DNA of 24,864 nt from Haloarculaceae archaeon (GCA_028274885.1 JAQCMX010000204.1:1-24864); one strand, 5' to 3'; counted from the stretch's first letter, positions 15,797 through 23,369 are shown. Notes: generated from the sequence alone by a model not told the origin. Numbers and translations are program-made.

Positions 15797-16072
15797 TTAC
15801 AGGTCGACGTACTGCTGTTCCCACTCGCTGCGTGCACCAATCTCACGGCGCCCTCGTCTGGTGAGACTGTAGAAGTTTGTTCGCCGGTCACGCTGGCCTT
15901 TCTCCACGAGTCCCTTGTCGACGAGAGTGTCAAGATTCGGATAGAGTCGGCCGTGGTGGATCTCCTTCTCGTAGTACTCCTCAAGTTCCTCTTTGATGGC
16001 GAGACCGTGTGGCTTCTCCTTCCCGGCGATGACGTACAGAAGGTCACGCTGGAATCCTGTCAGGTCGTACAT
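15797..16072 (-). CDS. PadR-family transcriptional regulator
   Basis: This 91-residue protein is a compact winged helix of the PadR family: FQRDLLYVIAG (7-17), PHGLAIKEELEEYY (21-34), the recognition segment HHGRLYPNLDTLVDKGLVEK (39-58), then the wing RDRRTNFYSLTRRG (61-74). There is only a short C-terminal tail, as in the haloarchaeal single-domain type, so no separate ligand domain is present. PadR proteins are usually repressors that bind inverted repeats near their own promoters. An AT-rich stretch with imperfect dyad symmetry lies immediately upstream at 16084-16114. The likely target is its own operon with the zinc-ribbon membrane protein. Confidence 0.87.
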   Translation of the reverse strand: MYDLTGFQRDLLYVIAGKEKPHGLAIKEELEEYYEKEIHHGRLYPNLDTLVDKGLVEKGQRDRRTNFYSLTRRGRREIGARSEWEQQYVDL

Positions 16073-16083
16073 CGGTGATATCT

Positions 16084-16114
16084 AATTTATAATTATTGTC
16101 GGAATATATTAAAT
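16084..16114 (-). promoter_or_regulatory. AT-rich promoter and possible operator of the PadR operon
   Basis: A TATA-like AATATATTA centred near 16105 predicts transcription from about 16078, six bases before the PadR start. The stretch reads AATTTATAATTATT then GGAATATATTAAAT, an imperfect dyad around the TATA box, which would suit binding by the PadR dimer. The operator role is an inference. Confidence 0.45.
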
Positions 16115-16304
16115 ATGTCGCCGTATATACGTACCCGCAATCTGCCCAGCAAAATCCACCTTCCTCGTCAGCAACCGATCCCAGATCGAAACCGAACCGG
16201 TTCGGATACGATGTGAGATCGGGAGGGCGCTTTTCCGGCGTAGATGGTCTCTCTGGTCTATTTGTTCAGTATCTGTGAGTAAAAAAACCCTGTCTGCCCT
16301 GGTC

Positions 16305-16344
16305 GGTGGCTCCGCTATAGTTCGGAGTGAGCGCGGAGTCCACC
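16305..16344. repeat. Hairpin GGTGGCTCCGC / GCGGAGTCCACC
   Basis: Eleven base pairs with one bulged base close an 17-base loop. It lies in a gene-free stretch, and a further CCACC/GGTGG arm follows. It may be a small structured RNA or a transcript end; nothing else identifies it. Confidence 0.45.
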
Positions 16345-16448
16345 GAGTAGTGGTGGCCGGAACGTGATCAGTCAGCGTACCGATACGTGTCGGCTTCGTT
16401 CGCATAGAGGAAACGACTCCGCGGACGGATCTGTCGACTGTGGTTTTA

Positions 16449-16478
16449 ATTCGTTCGACGAATACTCAACAGTTGAGT
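16449..16478. repeat. Two back-to-back perfect 15-base dyads
   Basis: ATTCGT-TCG-ACGAAT (16449-16463) is followed with no gap by ACTCAAC-A-GTTGAGT (16464-16478). They lie 34 bases beyond the AsnB-like stop on that gene's strand. They could be tandem terminator hairpins for the PHP/AsnB-like operon or two operator sites. Confidence 0.55.
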
Positions 16479-16512
16479 GACAAACGCAGACAGGAAAGAC
16501 TCCGAGGAGCAA

Positions 16513-17589
16513 TCAGGTGAGACTCTCGATGAACTTCCGTACGTGATCGTCCATCCGTCGTTTGAAACCGGCCTGGCGCGCCAGTCGATCCAGTTCCCGT
16601 GCGGTGAGGCTGCCGTACTGCAGTGCTTTCTTGTCCCGGCAGAGGATTTCGTCGGGTAGCCACCGCCGCCCAACCACCCGGAGTGCGCGCTTTCGCTGGC
16701 CGTCGGTAACAAGCAACTCCTCGGGCAATGCCAGTGCAGCCGAGACGATCCGGTCTGCAAGTAGCGGTGTGATCGGTTCGACGCCGGCAGACCGGAGTGT
16801 GAGAACGTCTCGTTCGAGTTGCTCCGGGAGTCCACGGACGAGTTCACGGCGCGCACCTCTGATCGTGTCGGCCCGGACACGGGGGTCGTCGGGGGCCTTT
16901 GCGATTTTGGCGTAACCGCCAAAGAGTTCGTCGGCACCCTGGCCGAGCGCGAGACGGTCGAATCCGTCTGTGGCTGCCCGGCGCGCAACCACGTACAGCG
17001 GAATGGCGATCTGGACGTCCATCGCGTTCGTCCGCCCTGTTGCCTCGACAACCGCCGGGACAGCCTCTCTGATGGTGTCGTGGTCGAGTTCGATCTCGGT
17101 AAGTTCCGCGTCGAGCAACTCCGCGCCGGAGCGAGCAGCCTGCAGGTCGTGGCTGTCGGGGAAGCCGACCGCGTACAGGGGTGCGTCCAGTCGTGCGGCG
17201 AGGAGCGCGGAGTCCACCCCACCCGAGAAGGCGACCGCGAGACCGGTTTCGGAGGTGTCGACGAGCGTGGTTGCGATTGCCTCCCGAAGCTCTGTGAGTG
17301 CGTGCTGGTGGTCCGAGACAGGGTCGGGTTCGGGGAGCGACCACACGCGTTGGGTGCCGGTCTCGTCTCGAAGGTGGCCGGCAGCGAGTGACTGTGGTTC
17401 GGTGAGTGTCCCAGGGTCGTGCGCCCAGACATGGGGATCAGTCCGCTCATAGAAGAGCGGATACCGACCCAGGACGTCGCGAACGAGCCGACCATCGACC
17501 GCACCGGCAAATCCAGACGTTCCAGGGAGCGGATCACGACGATCGATCGCTCGACGGACTGTCGCCGCCCGAGCACCCGCGAGCGTCAT
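16513..17589 (-). CDS. Asparagine synthase C-terminal-domain protein (glutaminase-less AsnB-like)
   Basis: This 358-residue protein has the ATP-pyrophosphatase domain of asparagine synthases: the PP-loop AFSGGVDSALL (120-130) and GQGADELFGGY (216-226), matching the GEGSDEVFGGY signature. In AsnB this domain adenylates the aspartate carboxylate before amide transfer. The N-terminal region of about 95 residues is far shorter than a full glutaminase domain and lacks the required Cys2. It keeps fragments such as GFAGAVDG and RYPLFYE that recall the end of that domain. It must therefore use free ammonia or act on another substrate, as in related adenylating amide or lactam synthetases. Its ATG overlaps the stop of the PHP gene (TAATG), so translation is coupled. 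The true substrate is unknown. Confidence 0.85.
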   Translation of the reverse strand: MTLAGARAATVRRAIDRRDPLPGTSGFAGAVDGRLVRDVLGRYPLFYERTDPHVWAHDPGTLTEPQSLAAGHLRDETGTQRVWSLPEPDPVSDHQHALTELREAIATTLVDTSETGLAVAFSGGVDSALLAARLDAPLYAVGFPDSHDLQAARSGAELLDAELTEIELDHDTIREAVPAVVEATGRTNAMDVQIAIPLYVVARRAATDGFDRLALGQGADELFGGYAKIAKAPDDPRVRADTIRGARRELVRGLPEQLERDVLTLRSAGVEPITPLLADRIVSAALALPEELLVTDGQRKRALRVVGRRWLPDEILCRDKKALQYGSLTARELDRLARQAGFKRRMDDHVRKFIESLT

Positions 17590-18272
17590 TACAGATACCG
17601 TCCCAGTCGTGCTTTCACGCGCCGTTTGGCCGAACTCGCCGCCTGTCGGAAGCTGATATGCCAGGGTGTGCGTCGCCCTTTGATCGTCGTCCGGCCGTCG
17701 GTGATTGCCTCTAAGATATCCGTGACAGTCAACTGCGCGGCATCGACGTGCGTAATCGCTCGACCCACCATGCTGCTTATATGCGCGTCGCTACCGGCTA
17801 CCATCGGCATGTCCTCCTTGCGGGCGAACCGTTTTGCCTGTCGGTTCGAGTACCCGGTGACGAGCCGGGAGTTGTACACCTCTATCGCGTCGGCAATGGT
17901 GAGTGTCCGTTTCGAGATGTTTGCTAGGACACCGTTTCGTGACTCCTGAAAGGGGTGGGGTACGACCGCGATTCCCCCGCTGTCGCGGATACGATCGACC
18001 GTGTCCCGGAACGGACGGTCCGACGGAATCAGTTCTTCGACGCCGAGTGCCAGTACGTGGCCGTCCCGGCTCGACACCTCGAGCCCTGGGATCGCAAGCA
18101 GTCCATACTCCGGGGCACGATCGACCGCATTCAGGCTGGCATCGATCTCATCGTGATCTGTCACAGCGAGCGCGTCAAGGCCAACTGCCCGGGCCTGCTC
18201 GAGGAGCGCGTCCACCGGATCGCGGCCGTCGTAGGACAGTGCCGAGTGGGCATGTAACTCGACGTGGAACAC
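17589..18272 (-). CDS. PHP-domain metal-dependent phosphoesterase
   Basis: This 227-residue protein is a member of the PHP family of metal-dependent phosphoesterases. Motifs are HAHS (7-10), VTDHDEID (38-45), PGLEVSS (62-68), DGHVLALG (70-77), VPHPF (104-108) and GSDAH (160-165), which together provide the trinuclear metal site. It resembles stand-alone PHP proteins such as YciV/RNase AM or nucleotide phosphatases; the substrate cannot be read from sequence. The GTG at 18272 is chosen because HVELHAHS follows directly and a TATA-like TATTTTT lies about 26 bases upstream, giving a leaderless transcript. Upstream in-frame sequence is basic and not conserved-looking. It shares a stop/start base with the AsnB-like gene. 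Confidence 0.86.
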   Translation of the reverse strand: MFHVELHAHSALSYDGRDPVDALLEQARAVGLDALAVTDHDEIDASLNAVDRAPEYGLLAIPGLEVSSRDGHVLALGVEELIPSDRPFRDTVDRIRDSGGIAVVPHPFQESRNGVLANISKRTLTIADAIEVYNSRLVTGYSNRQAKRFARKEDMPMVAGSDAHISSMVGRAITHVDAAQLTVTDILEAITDGRTTIKGRRTPWHISFRQAASSAKRRVKARLGRYL

Positions 18273-18414
18273 ACAAACAGTTATTCTGATACGAACAAAA
18301 ATACCTCGGTCTCGTCTCACAGTCCGATCCATCGACGGTCCGAAACAATCCGGCCCATCTGACTCAGTGTCTCTCGGCAGGGTTTTATCCCTGCGTTGGC
18401 GAATACGCGTAGAG
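18273..18414. promoter_or_regulatory. Divergent promoter region, PHP operon and HTH/membrane-protein operon
   Basis: Two TATA-like boxes face outward: TATTTTTG (minus strand, near 18299) for the PHP gene and TTTTAT (plus strand, 18383-18388) for the winged-helix gene. Each sits 26-29 bases before its start codon, so both transcripts are probably leaderless. Confidence 0.55.
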
Positions 18415-18792
18415 ATGGTCCGTGACCCGATCGCGGACGACGAGTCACCTGATCTTCAGGCAGTATTCGACGCGCTGGACGATCCCGACTGTCGGGAAAT
18501 AGTCAGCGTCCTGACAGAACCGATGACTGCCGAGGAGATATCCGACGAGGCCGATATCCCTCTCTCGACGACGTACCGCAAGCTAGACCGTCTCACCGAA
18601 GCCTCACTGCTCGAAGAGGGGGTGGAGGTACGATCGGATGGTCAACACGTCAGCCGGTATACGGGGGCGTTCAAACAGGTCGTTGTCGGGCTGTCAGACG
18701 ATCGGGAGTTCACCGTCGAAATCACGAGCAGCCCGCAAACTGCGAACGAACGACTGGCGAATCTCTGGTCGGAGGTGCGCAAAGAAACATGA
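18415..18792 (+). CDS. Winged-helix (ArsR-like) transcriptional regulator
   Basis: This 125-residue protein has a winged helix at about residues 13-85: DLQAVFDALDDPDCREIVSV, then MTAEEISDEADIPLSTTYRK as helix-turn-helix (38-56), then LDRLTEASLLEEG and a wing with RSDGQHVSRY. The remainder, FKQVVVGLSDDREFTVEI, is the short C-terminal part common in haloarchaeal ArsR-like or DUF7344-type regulators. The ATG at 18415 is chosen over an upstream in-frame start because the TTTTAT box lies about 28 bases before it. Its last bases overlap the next gene by four (ATGA). The inducer is unknown; the tight coupling suggests that the membrane protein is either its sensor or its target. Confidence 0.8.
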   Translation: MVRDPIADDESPDLQAVFDALDDPDCREIVSVLTEPMTAEEISDEADIPLSTTYRKLDRLTEASLLEEGVEVRSDGQHVSRYTGAFKQVVVGLSDDREFTVEITSSPQTANERLANLWSEVRKET

Positions 18793-19079
18793 CCTTCCAC
18801 GAACTTACCGTCCCGTCGATCATCATCGTGCTCAAAACGATCACACTCCTGCTTGGCGGTCTCATAACGTACCTGAGTTATAAGGCGTTCCGCCGAACGC
18901 GAGCACAGTCGCTGGGTGCACTCACACTCGGGTTTGGCATCATCACCCTCGGCACCCTGCTGGCTGGGGTCGCCGATCAGCTGATCGTGGACTTCGAAAC
19001 CGGCCTTCTCATCGAGAGTACACTTCTCGCAGTCGGCTTTGCGGTGATCGTCTACTCGCTTTATACGACCGAACCCTGA
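18789..19079 (+). CDS. Three-helix membrane protein (DUF7521-like)
   Basis: This 96-residue protein has three predicted membrane helices at about residues 9-30, 43-63 and 72-92, with a basic loop (KAFRRTRAQS) after the first helix. It matches the layout of a small haloarchaeal family that I recall as DUF7521, usually encoded directly after an ArsR-like winged-helix gene, as here. The ATGA overlap with the regulator implies coupled translation. No enzymatic motif is visible, and the function is unknown. A TCGCTG/CAGCGA hairpin at 19143-19156 follows the gene. Confidence 0.76.
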   Translation: MTFHELTVPSIIIVLKTITLLLGGLITYLSYKAFRRTRAQSLGALTLGFGIITLGTLLAGVADQLIVDFETGLLIESTLLAVGFAVIVYSLYTTEP

Positions 19080-19563
19080 TTCCGGGAGGACATCGTCACG
19101 GATAATACCGTTGTGATTACTCTGTTCCCCAGGTTGCAGATATCGCTGTGCAGCGACACGTGATACGTTGTCACGGCGGTACAGACTCGGGATACTGATA
19201 CTGTTGGCTGTACGTGTTTCAAGAATTTCGCCACGTGGTGGCGAATATCGTAGATCAGTTATAGCCGACAGTATCAGTATAACCGGCGGACCGATATAAG
19301 TTCAGCAGGTTCCAGACAGACGCGTCAGACGCTGTCGACCCCACCCTATGCTCAGAGGATCGATGCGAGGAGTGAGTCGGGCGGTGATCTCGGCAGTAAC
19401 TCGATTTGTGGGTAAGAGACAGGAGTTCAGTCGGGGCTTTCGCCTCGCTACCGCTGTAACACGGTGTGTCAGTGTCGCTCCGGAAACCGGCGGTCCACGC
19501 TGGTCGGTGGTGCAGCGCGGACAGGCCTGCCGGAAACACCGGACCGTGACGATCCGACTGTCG
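19080..19563. other. Gene-free stretch with MITE-like element
   Basis: These 484 bases hold the hairpins TCGCTG-TG-CAGCGA (19143-19156) and CGTGA/TCACG (19159-19175), the MITE-like element at 19192-19280, and about 280 bases before the cdc48 stop in which I see only short open frames without recognisable protein sequence. Confidence 0.5.
19192..19280. mobile_element. MITE-like palindromic element, copy B
   Basis: The 89-base element has terminal inverted repeats of about 21 bases. The left end reads ATACTGATACTGTTGGCTG; the right end reads GCCGACAGTATCAGTAT. A central palindrome has ATTTCGCCAC and GTGGCGAATAT as arms. The same ends and the same ATTTCG-to-GAATAT core occur at 3928-4007, so these are two members of one family. 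Copy B keeps the doubled ATACTG tips better than copy A. It has no coding capacity; no clear target duplication is seen. Confidence 0.72.
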
Positions 19564-21825
19564 TCACTGGAACGTCCGACTGACCTGTCTTTCCTCCTCT
19601 CTCCTGGGATCGCGGCGTTCGAACTGTTCCTCGATTTCCTGGTAACGTTGTTCGGTTTCCTCGTCGACGCTCGGGGTGATCTCCTCCAGTGCCGTCTCGA
19701 AGTGGTCCATCGTTATGCGGACGTTCCCGACGCTGTCGTCGATATCCTCTGGATCGACACTCCGGACGAACTCCCGCGTTGCGGCCATCGAAGCCTCGCG
19801 ACAGAGTGCCTCGATGTCGGCCCCGACGAACCCGTCCGTGCGGCTGGCAAGCTCGTCTACGTCAACGTCGTCCGCGAGTGGCTTACTCCGGGTATGGACC
19901 TCGAATATTTTGCGCCGCCCCTCACCGTCGGGCACGGGCACGTGGACGTGGCGGTCGAGTCGTCCGGGGCGTAGCAAGGCCTTGTCGATCAGATCCGGAC
20001 GGTTGGTCGTGGCGATAACTACGACATCCTCCAGATCCTCGAGCCCGTCCAGTTCCGTCAGCAACTGTGAGACGACGCGCTCACCGACGCCTGAGCCGCC
20101 ACTGCGCTGGCCACGTTCGCCCGCGATCGAGTCGATCTCGTCGAAGAACACGACCGTTGGCGCGTTCGCGCGCGCCTTCTCGAAGATCTCACGGACTCCT
20201 TTCTCGGATTCACCGACGTACTTGTTGAGCAACTCCGGACCCTTTATCGAGATGAAGTTGCTTTTAGACTCGTTTGCGATTGCCTTTGCAAGCAGCGTCT
20301 TTCCGGTCCCGGGCGGACCGTACATCAGGACCCCTTTTGCGGCCTCCATGTCCATCTGGTCGAACACTTGCGGATATTCGAGGGGCCACTGGATCGTCTC
20401 ACCCAGTTGTTCCTTTGTGTCTTCGAGACCGCCGACCTGTTCCCAGGTCACGTCGGGGACTTCGACGAACACCTCGCGGAGCGCCGAGGGTTCGATACCC
20501 TTCATCGCCTCCTTGAAATCCGTCTCGGTGACCTGGAGACGTTCGAGGGTCTCGGCGTCAATCTCGTCTTCCTCGAGGTCGAGTTCGGGCCGGATGCGAC
20601 GGAGGGCGTTCATCGCGGCTTCCTTGCTCAACTGTTCGATGTCTGCGCCCACGAAACCGTGGGTGTTCTCCGCGTACATCTCCAGGTCGATGCCGTCGAC
20701 AAGTGGCATTCCGCGGGTGTGGACCTGCAAAATCTCCTTGCGGCCTCCCTTGTCCGGGACGCCGACCTCGATCTCCCGGTCGAACCGACCACCCCGACGC
20801 AGCGCCGGATCGAGCGCGTCCACACGGTTTGTTGCACCGATGACGATCACGTCGCCGCGCTCGTCGAGTCCGTCCATCAACGAGAGCAACTGTGCGACGA
20901 CGCGGCGTTCGACGTCCCCGCTCGTCTCGCCGCGCTTGGGTGCGATCGAGTCAATCTCGTCGATGAACACAACCGCCGGGGCGTTGTCTTCGGCTTCCTC
21001 GAACACTTCCCGCAGTTGCTCTTCGCTTTCGCCGTAGTACTTCGACATGATCTCCGGTCCGGAGATGTTGGTGAAGTACGCGTCGATCTCGTTGGCGACG
21101 GCCTTGGCCATCAGCGTCTTTCCGGTCCCCGGTGGCCCGTGAAGCAAAACGCCCTTTGGCGGTTCGATACCGAGTTGCTGGAACAGTTCCGGGTGGCGCA
21201 TCGGCAACTCGATCATCTCCCGGACCTGTTCGAGTTCCTCGTCGAGCCCGCCGATGTCCTCGTAGGTGACACTCGGGGCCTCACGCTCCGTTTCGGTTTC
21301 TGTGAGCTGTTCTGCAGGCTGCTCGCTCACGTCGATCTCCGTGGAATCAGTGACGACAACTGTCCCGCTTGGCTCACTGGATGCGATCCTGAGCGGGATC
21401 TGCTGACCCGAGGACGTCGAGAGCGGTCCCAGTCCGAACGAAACCGGCACCGTCTGTCCCTCCGTGACCGCCTGCCCACTGAGGTTCTTCCGGATCATCG
21501 GGCCGATGTTCCCACGAACTCGGAGGTTCTGTGGGAGTGCGACTGTCAGCCGCGTTGCAGGTTGGACATCTGCCTTCTCGACCGAGACGGTATCGTCGAT
21601 ACCGACACCGGTCTCCTTGCGCAGGCGACCGTCGATCCGGACCACGTCACGCCCCCGGTCCTCAGGATAGCCCGGCCAGACACGGGCGACCGTTCGGCCT
21701 TTCTCCCCTTTCATGAGGATGTAATCCCCGTTTTCGAGACTCATCTCCTCCATCACCTGCCGGTCGATCGCCGCCAGCCCACGCCCTGCGTCTTTCTGTT
21801 TTAACGGTTTGACACTGAGTTTCAT
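19564..21825 (-). CDS. cdc48: CDC48-type AAA+ ATPase (VAT/p97 homologue)
   Basis: This 753-residue hexameric unfoldase extracts and unfolds proteins, feeding the proteasome in archaea. The N-terminal VAT-N substrate domain (about 1-180) includes AGRGLAAIDRQVM and the double-psi-barrel RLTVALPQNLRVRG. D1 has Walker A GPPGTGKT (230-237), Walker B VVFIDEID (285-292) and the second region of homology NRVDALDPALRRGGRFDRE. D2 has Walker A GPPGTGKT (503-510) and Walker B VVFFDEID (558-565). The charged C-terminal tail ends in RTFQ, only a poor match to the HbYX proteasome-docking motif. Its ATG overlaps the stop of the upstream small alpha-crystallin-like gene by four bases. Confidence 0.97.
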   Translation of the reverse strand: MKLSVKPLKQKDAGRGLAAIDRQVMEEMSLENGDYILMKGEKGRTVARVWPGYPEDRGRDVVRIDGRLRKETGVGIDDTVSVEKADVQPATRLTVALPQNLRVRGNIGPMIRKNLSGQAVTEGQTVPVSFGLGPLSTSSGQQIPLRIASSEPSGTVVVTDSTEIDVSEQPAEQLTETETEREAPSVTYEDIGGLDEELEQVREMIELPMRHPELFQQLGIEPPKGVLLHGPPGTGKTLMAKAVANEIDAYFTNISGPEIMSKYYGESEEQLREVFEEAEDNAPAVVFIDEIDSIAPKRGETSGDVERRVVAQLLSLMDGLDERGDVIVIGATNRVDALDPALRRGGRFDREIEVGVPDKGGRKEILQVHTRGMPLVDGIDLEMYAENTHGFVGADIEQLSKEAAMNALRRIRPELDLEEDEIDAETLERLQVTETDFKEAMKGIEPSALREVFVEVPDVTWEQVGGLEDTKEQLGETIQWPLEYPQVFDQMDMEAAKGVLMYGPPGTGKTLLAKAIANESKSNFISIKGPELLNKYVGESEKGVREIFEKARANAPTVVFFDEIDSIAGERGQRSGGSGVGERVVSQLLTELDGLEDLEDVVVIATTNRPDLIDKALLRPGRLDRHVHVPVPDGEGRRKIFEVHTRSKPLADDVDVDELASRTDGFVGADIEALCREASMAATREFVRSVDPEDIDDSVGNVRITMDHFETALEEITPSVDEETEQRYQEIEEQFERRDPRREEERQVSRTFQ

Positions 21826-22052
21826 CTTTGTGCTTCTATCGTTAGGACTCCGTTGTTCATGGACGCTCTCTGCGTCGTCTCGAGATCGATGTCGTACTGT
21901 TCGCCGTCAGCGACCACAATCACGGTCTCGTCGACAGCATCGACCGAAGCCTCGTGGACGTGACCGAACTCCGCGACGAGTTCTACGGTGTCGTCGTACT
22001 CGCATCTGCGAACGTCAACGCCCTCTTGATCTAACTGCTGTTGCACGTTCAT
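21822..22052 (-). CDS. Small Hsp20/alpha-crystallin-like protein (probably DUF7127)
   Basis: This 76-residue acidic protein is mostly predicted beta strand. It ends in SMNNGVLTIEAQR, the NGVLTI-type signature of the last strands of alpha-crystallin domains, preceded by TVIVVADGEQYDIDL. At 76 residues it is shorter than a full small heat-shock protein and lacks the C-terminal IxI motif. I recall it as a haloarchaeal family labelled DUF7127 that neighbours CDC48 genes. The ATG at 22052 is supported by a TATATATAT box about 27-34 bases upstream; upstream in-frame sequence with Cys pairs lies before that promoter. It overlaps cdc48 by four bases (ATGA), so the two proteins are made together. I infer a role as substrate-holding or adaptor partner of CDC48. 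Confidence 0.8.
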   Translation of the reverse strand: MNVQQQLDQEGVDVRRCEYDDTVELVAEFGHVHEASVDAVDETVIVVADGEQYDIDLETTQRASMNNGVLTIEAQR

Positions 22053-22078
22053 ACTAACTACAAGTAAGCACTGGTTAC

Positions 22079-22087
22079 ATATATATC
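22079..22087 (-). promoter_or_regulatory. TATA box of the small chaperone-like gene and cdc48
   Basis: GATATATAT on the minus strand is a strong TATA box, followed about 27 bases later by the ATG at 22052. It appears to be the only promoter for both genes. Confidence 0.6.
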
Positions 22088-22238
22088 TTTTTTCTTCCGA
22101 GCCCTGTCCCGCCACAATACTCCGGGGACAGTGCCAGATGAAAAAAGAACGTTGATTGTGGTTCAGGATCGGCGAGTGGTCGACGGCAGGACAGAAATTA
22201 CGGCAACGTCGACACGGGTCATCGTGTCGTACAGCGGG

Positions 22239-23204
22239 TCACTCACGGACAGATGCGCCGTGGTCGCGGGCGCTGACGAGTCGCACTGTCCCTGCTACCC
22301 CCGTTTTCTCGAGGGCACGTTCACCCACCTGTCGGGCCTGTTCCGCCTCCTGACGGCTGGTCACGCCATACACCGTCGGACCCCACGAGGACTGGCCGGC
22401 ACCGGTGATCACATCGCTGTCGGTCAGTTGTTCGACCAACTGCCCCGCCGGCGGTCGGTAGACTCCGCCCTGTTCGTCGGCGTACCACGCACCGTTGAGC
22501 CGTCCCAGTCGTGCGATTGCCCTGCCGAAACCGTCGAGGTCGCCTTCCGCCACGGCCGGCAGTAGTCGCCGAACGAGCAGTGTCGCGATCTCGTCTGCGA
22601 TCCCCGGATCCGCACGCTCGACGATCTGACGGATGCTCCGGTCCTCGGTGGCGCCACTCGCGCCCGCCTGCGCGTCCGGTTCGACCAGCAGGAATCGCCA
22701 CTCATCCGGAAGCGACCGTGCGACGATCGGGGTCGGCACGTCCCACGAACCGGGTGTGGGCGCAGCCGTCGTGAACCGTTCGGTCGGATGCCCGGCGTCG
22801 ATGACGAACCCGCCCTGCTCGTAGGTGGCCACGCCAACCCCGCTGCGCCCGCCCCGGCCCAGTTCCGGGGCCAGACTCCGGGGTTTCACCTCGAGGTCGT
22901 ACGCATGGGCAACCCCTGCAAGCGTTCCGAGCGCGAGTTGGGTCCCGCTGCCGAGGCCGACGTGGCGCCCGAACCGCTCCCGCAGTTCCACTCTGGCCCC
23001 GGGCACCCCGAGTACATCGACGACATCCCGGACGTACTGCTCGATTTCGCTGTCGGAGCAGTCGATCCCGTCCGCGCGGTCGACAGCGAGTTCGAGTCGT
23101 GGCTCCGAGAGCCCAACCCCGACGCCGCCGTAGAGTCGCTCGTGAGCCAGCGAGAGATTCTGGAAACCGAAGTGGAGGCGGGCCCCGGTTTTGACCAACG
23201 CCAT
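22239..23204 (-). CDS. Beta-ribofuranosylaminobenzene 5'-phosphate synthase family protein
   Basis: This 321-residue GHMP-superfamily protein matches beta-RFAP synthase, which joins a para-substituted benzoate to PRPP with release of CO2 and pyrophosphate, the first committed step of methanopterin synthesis. Features seen are TGARLHFGF (6-14), RLYGGVGVGL (23-32), the GHMP loop HVGLGSGTQLALGT (81-94), the glycine-rich GRGGRSGVGVATYEQGGFV (116-134) and the late segment GAGQSSWGPTVYG. The ATG at 23204 is preferred over a GTG eight codons upstream because a GATATGT box lies about 25 bases before it and conserved sequence follows at once. Haloarchaea are generally reported to use folates, so the product's fate here is uncertain. 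No other pterin gene is adjacent. Confidence 0.88.
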   Translation of the reverse strand: MALVKTGARLHFGFQNLSLAHERLYGGVGVGLSEPRLELAVDRADGIDCSDSEIEQYVRDVVDVLGVPGARVELRERFGRHVGLGSGTQLALGTLAGVAHAYDLEVKPRSLAPELGRGGRSGVGVATYEQGGFVIDAGHPTERFTTAAPTPGSWDVPTPIVARSLPDEWRFLLVEPDAQAGASGATEDRSIRQIVERADPGIADEIATLLVRRLLPAVAEGDLDGFGRAIARLGRLNGAWYADEQGGVYRPPAGQLVEQLTDSDVITGAGQSSWGPTVYGVTSRQEAEQARQVGERALEKTGVAGTVRLVSARDHGASVRE

Positions 23205-23369
23205 TGACAGATCTTTGCTCCCAGCCACATATCAATCACTCGCCTGCGGGTGTGTGAGCAACTCGCGTGATCCCCTGGGGTTCCCGTGTGACCGTCTGAA
23301 GGACAGACCGGGAACAATCCGTCCGTGGTGTTCGAATCGGGAGTTCGTCCGGGCGATCAGGTCGTTTGT

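Larger units (their letters stand above)
16073..16512. other. Gene-free stretch between the PadR and AsnB-like genes
   Basis: Besides the PadR promoter, it holds a strong hairpin at 16305-16344 and two adjacent perfect dyads at 16449-16478. A 98-residue minus-strand frame (16109-16405) has a composition unlike the acidic neighbours and is not supported. I see no tRNA or other known RNA gene. Confidence 0.5.

Noticed and set aside
16109..16405. 98-residue minus-strand frame
   Set aside because: Composition is Arg- and Thr-rich, unlike the acidic proteins around it, with no motif, and it runs through the strong hairpin at 16305-16344.
19255..19539. 94-residue minus-strand frame
   Set aside because: It begins in anonymous intergenic sequence and ends inside the MITE arm; Ser-, His- and Arg-rich translation with no recognisable pattern.
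20368..21804. 478-residue open frame on the plus strand
   Set aside because: It is the antisense shadow of cdc48, whose Walker and SRH motifs are unmistakable on the other strand.
23331..23346. Possible tRNA T-arm (GTGTTCGAATC)
   Set aside because: The flanking bases do not form a five-pair T stem, and no acceptor, D or anticodon arms can be placed around it.
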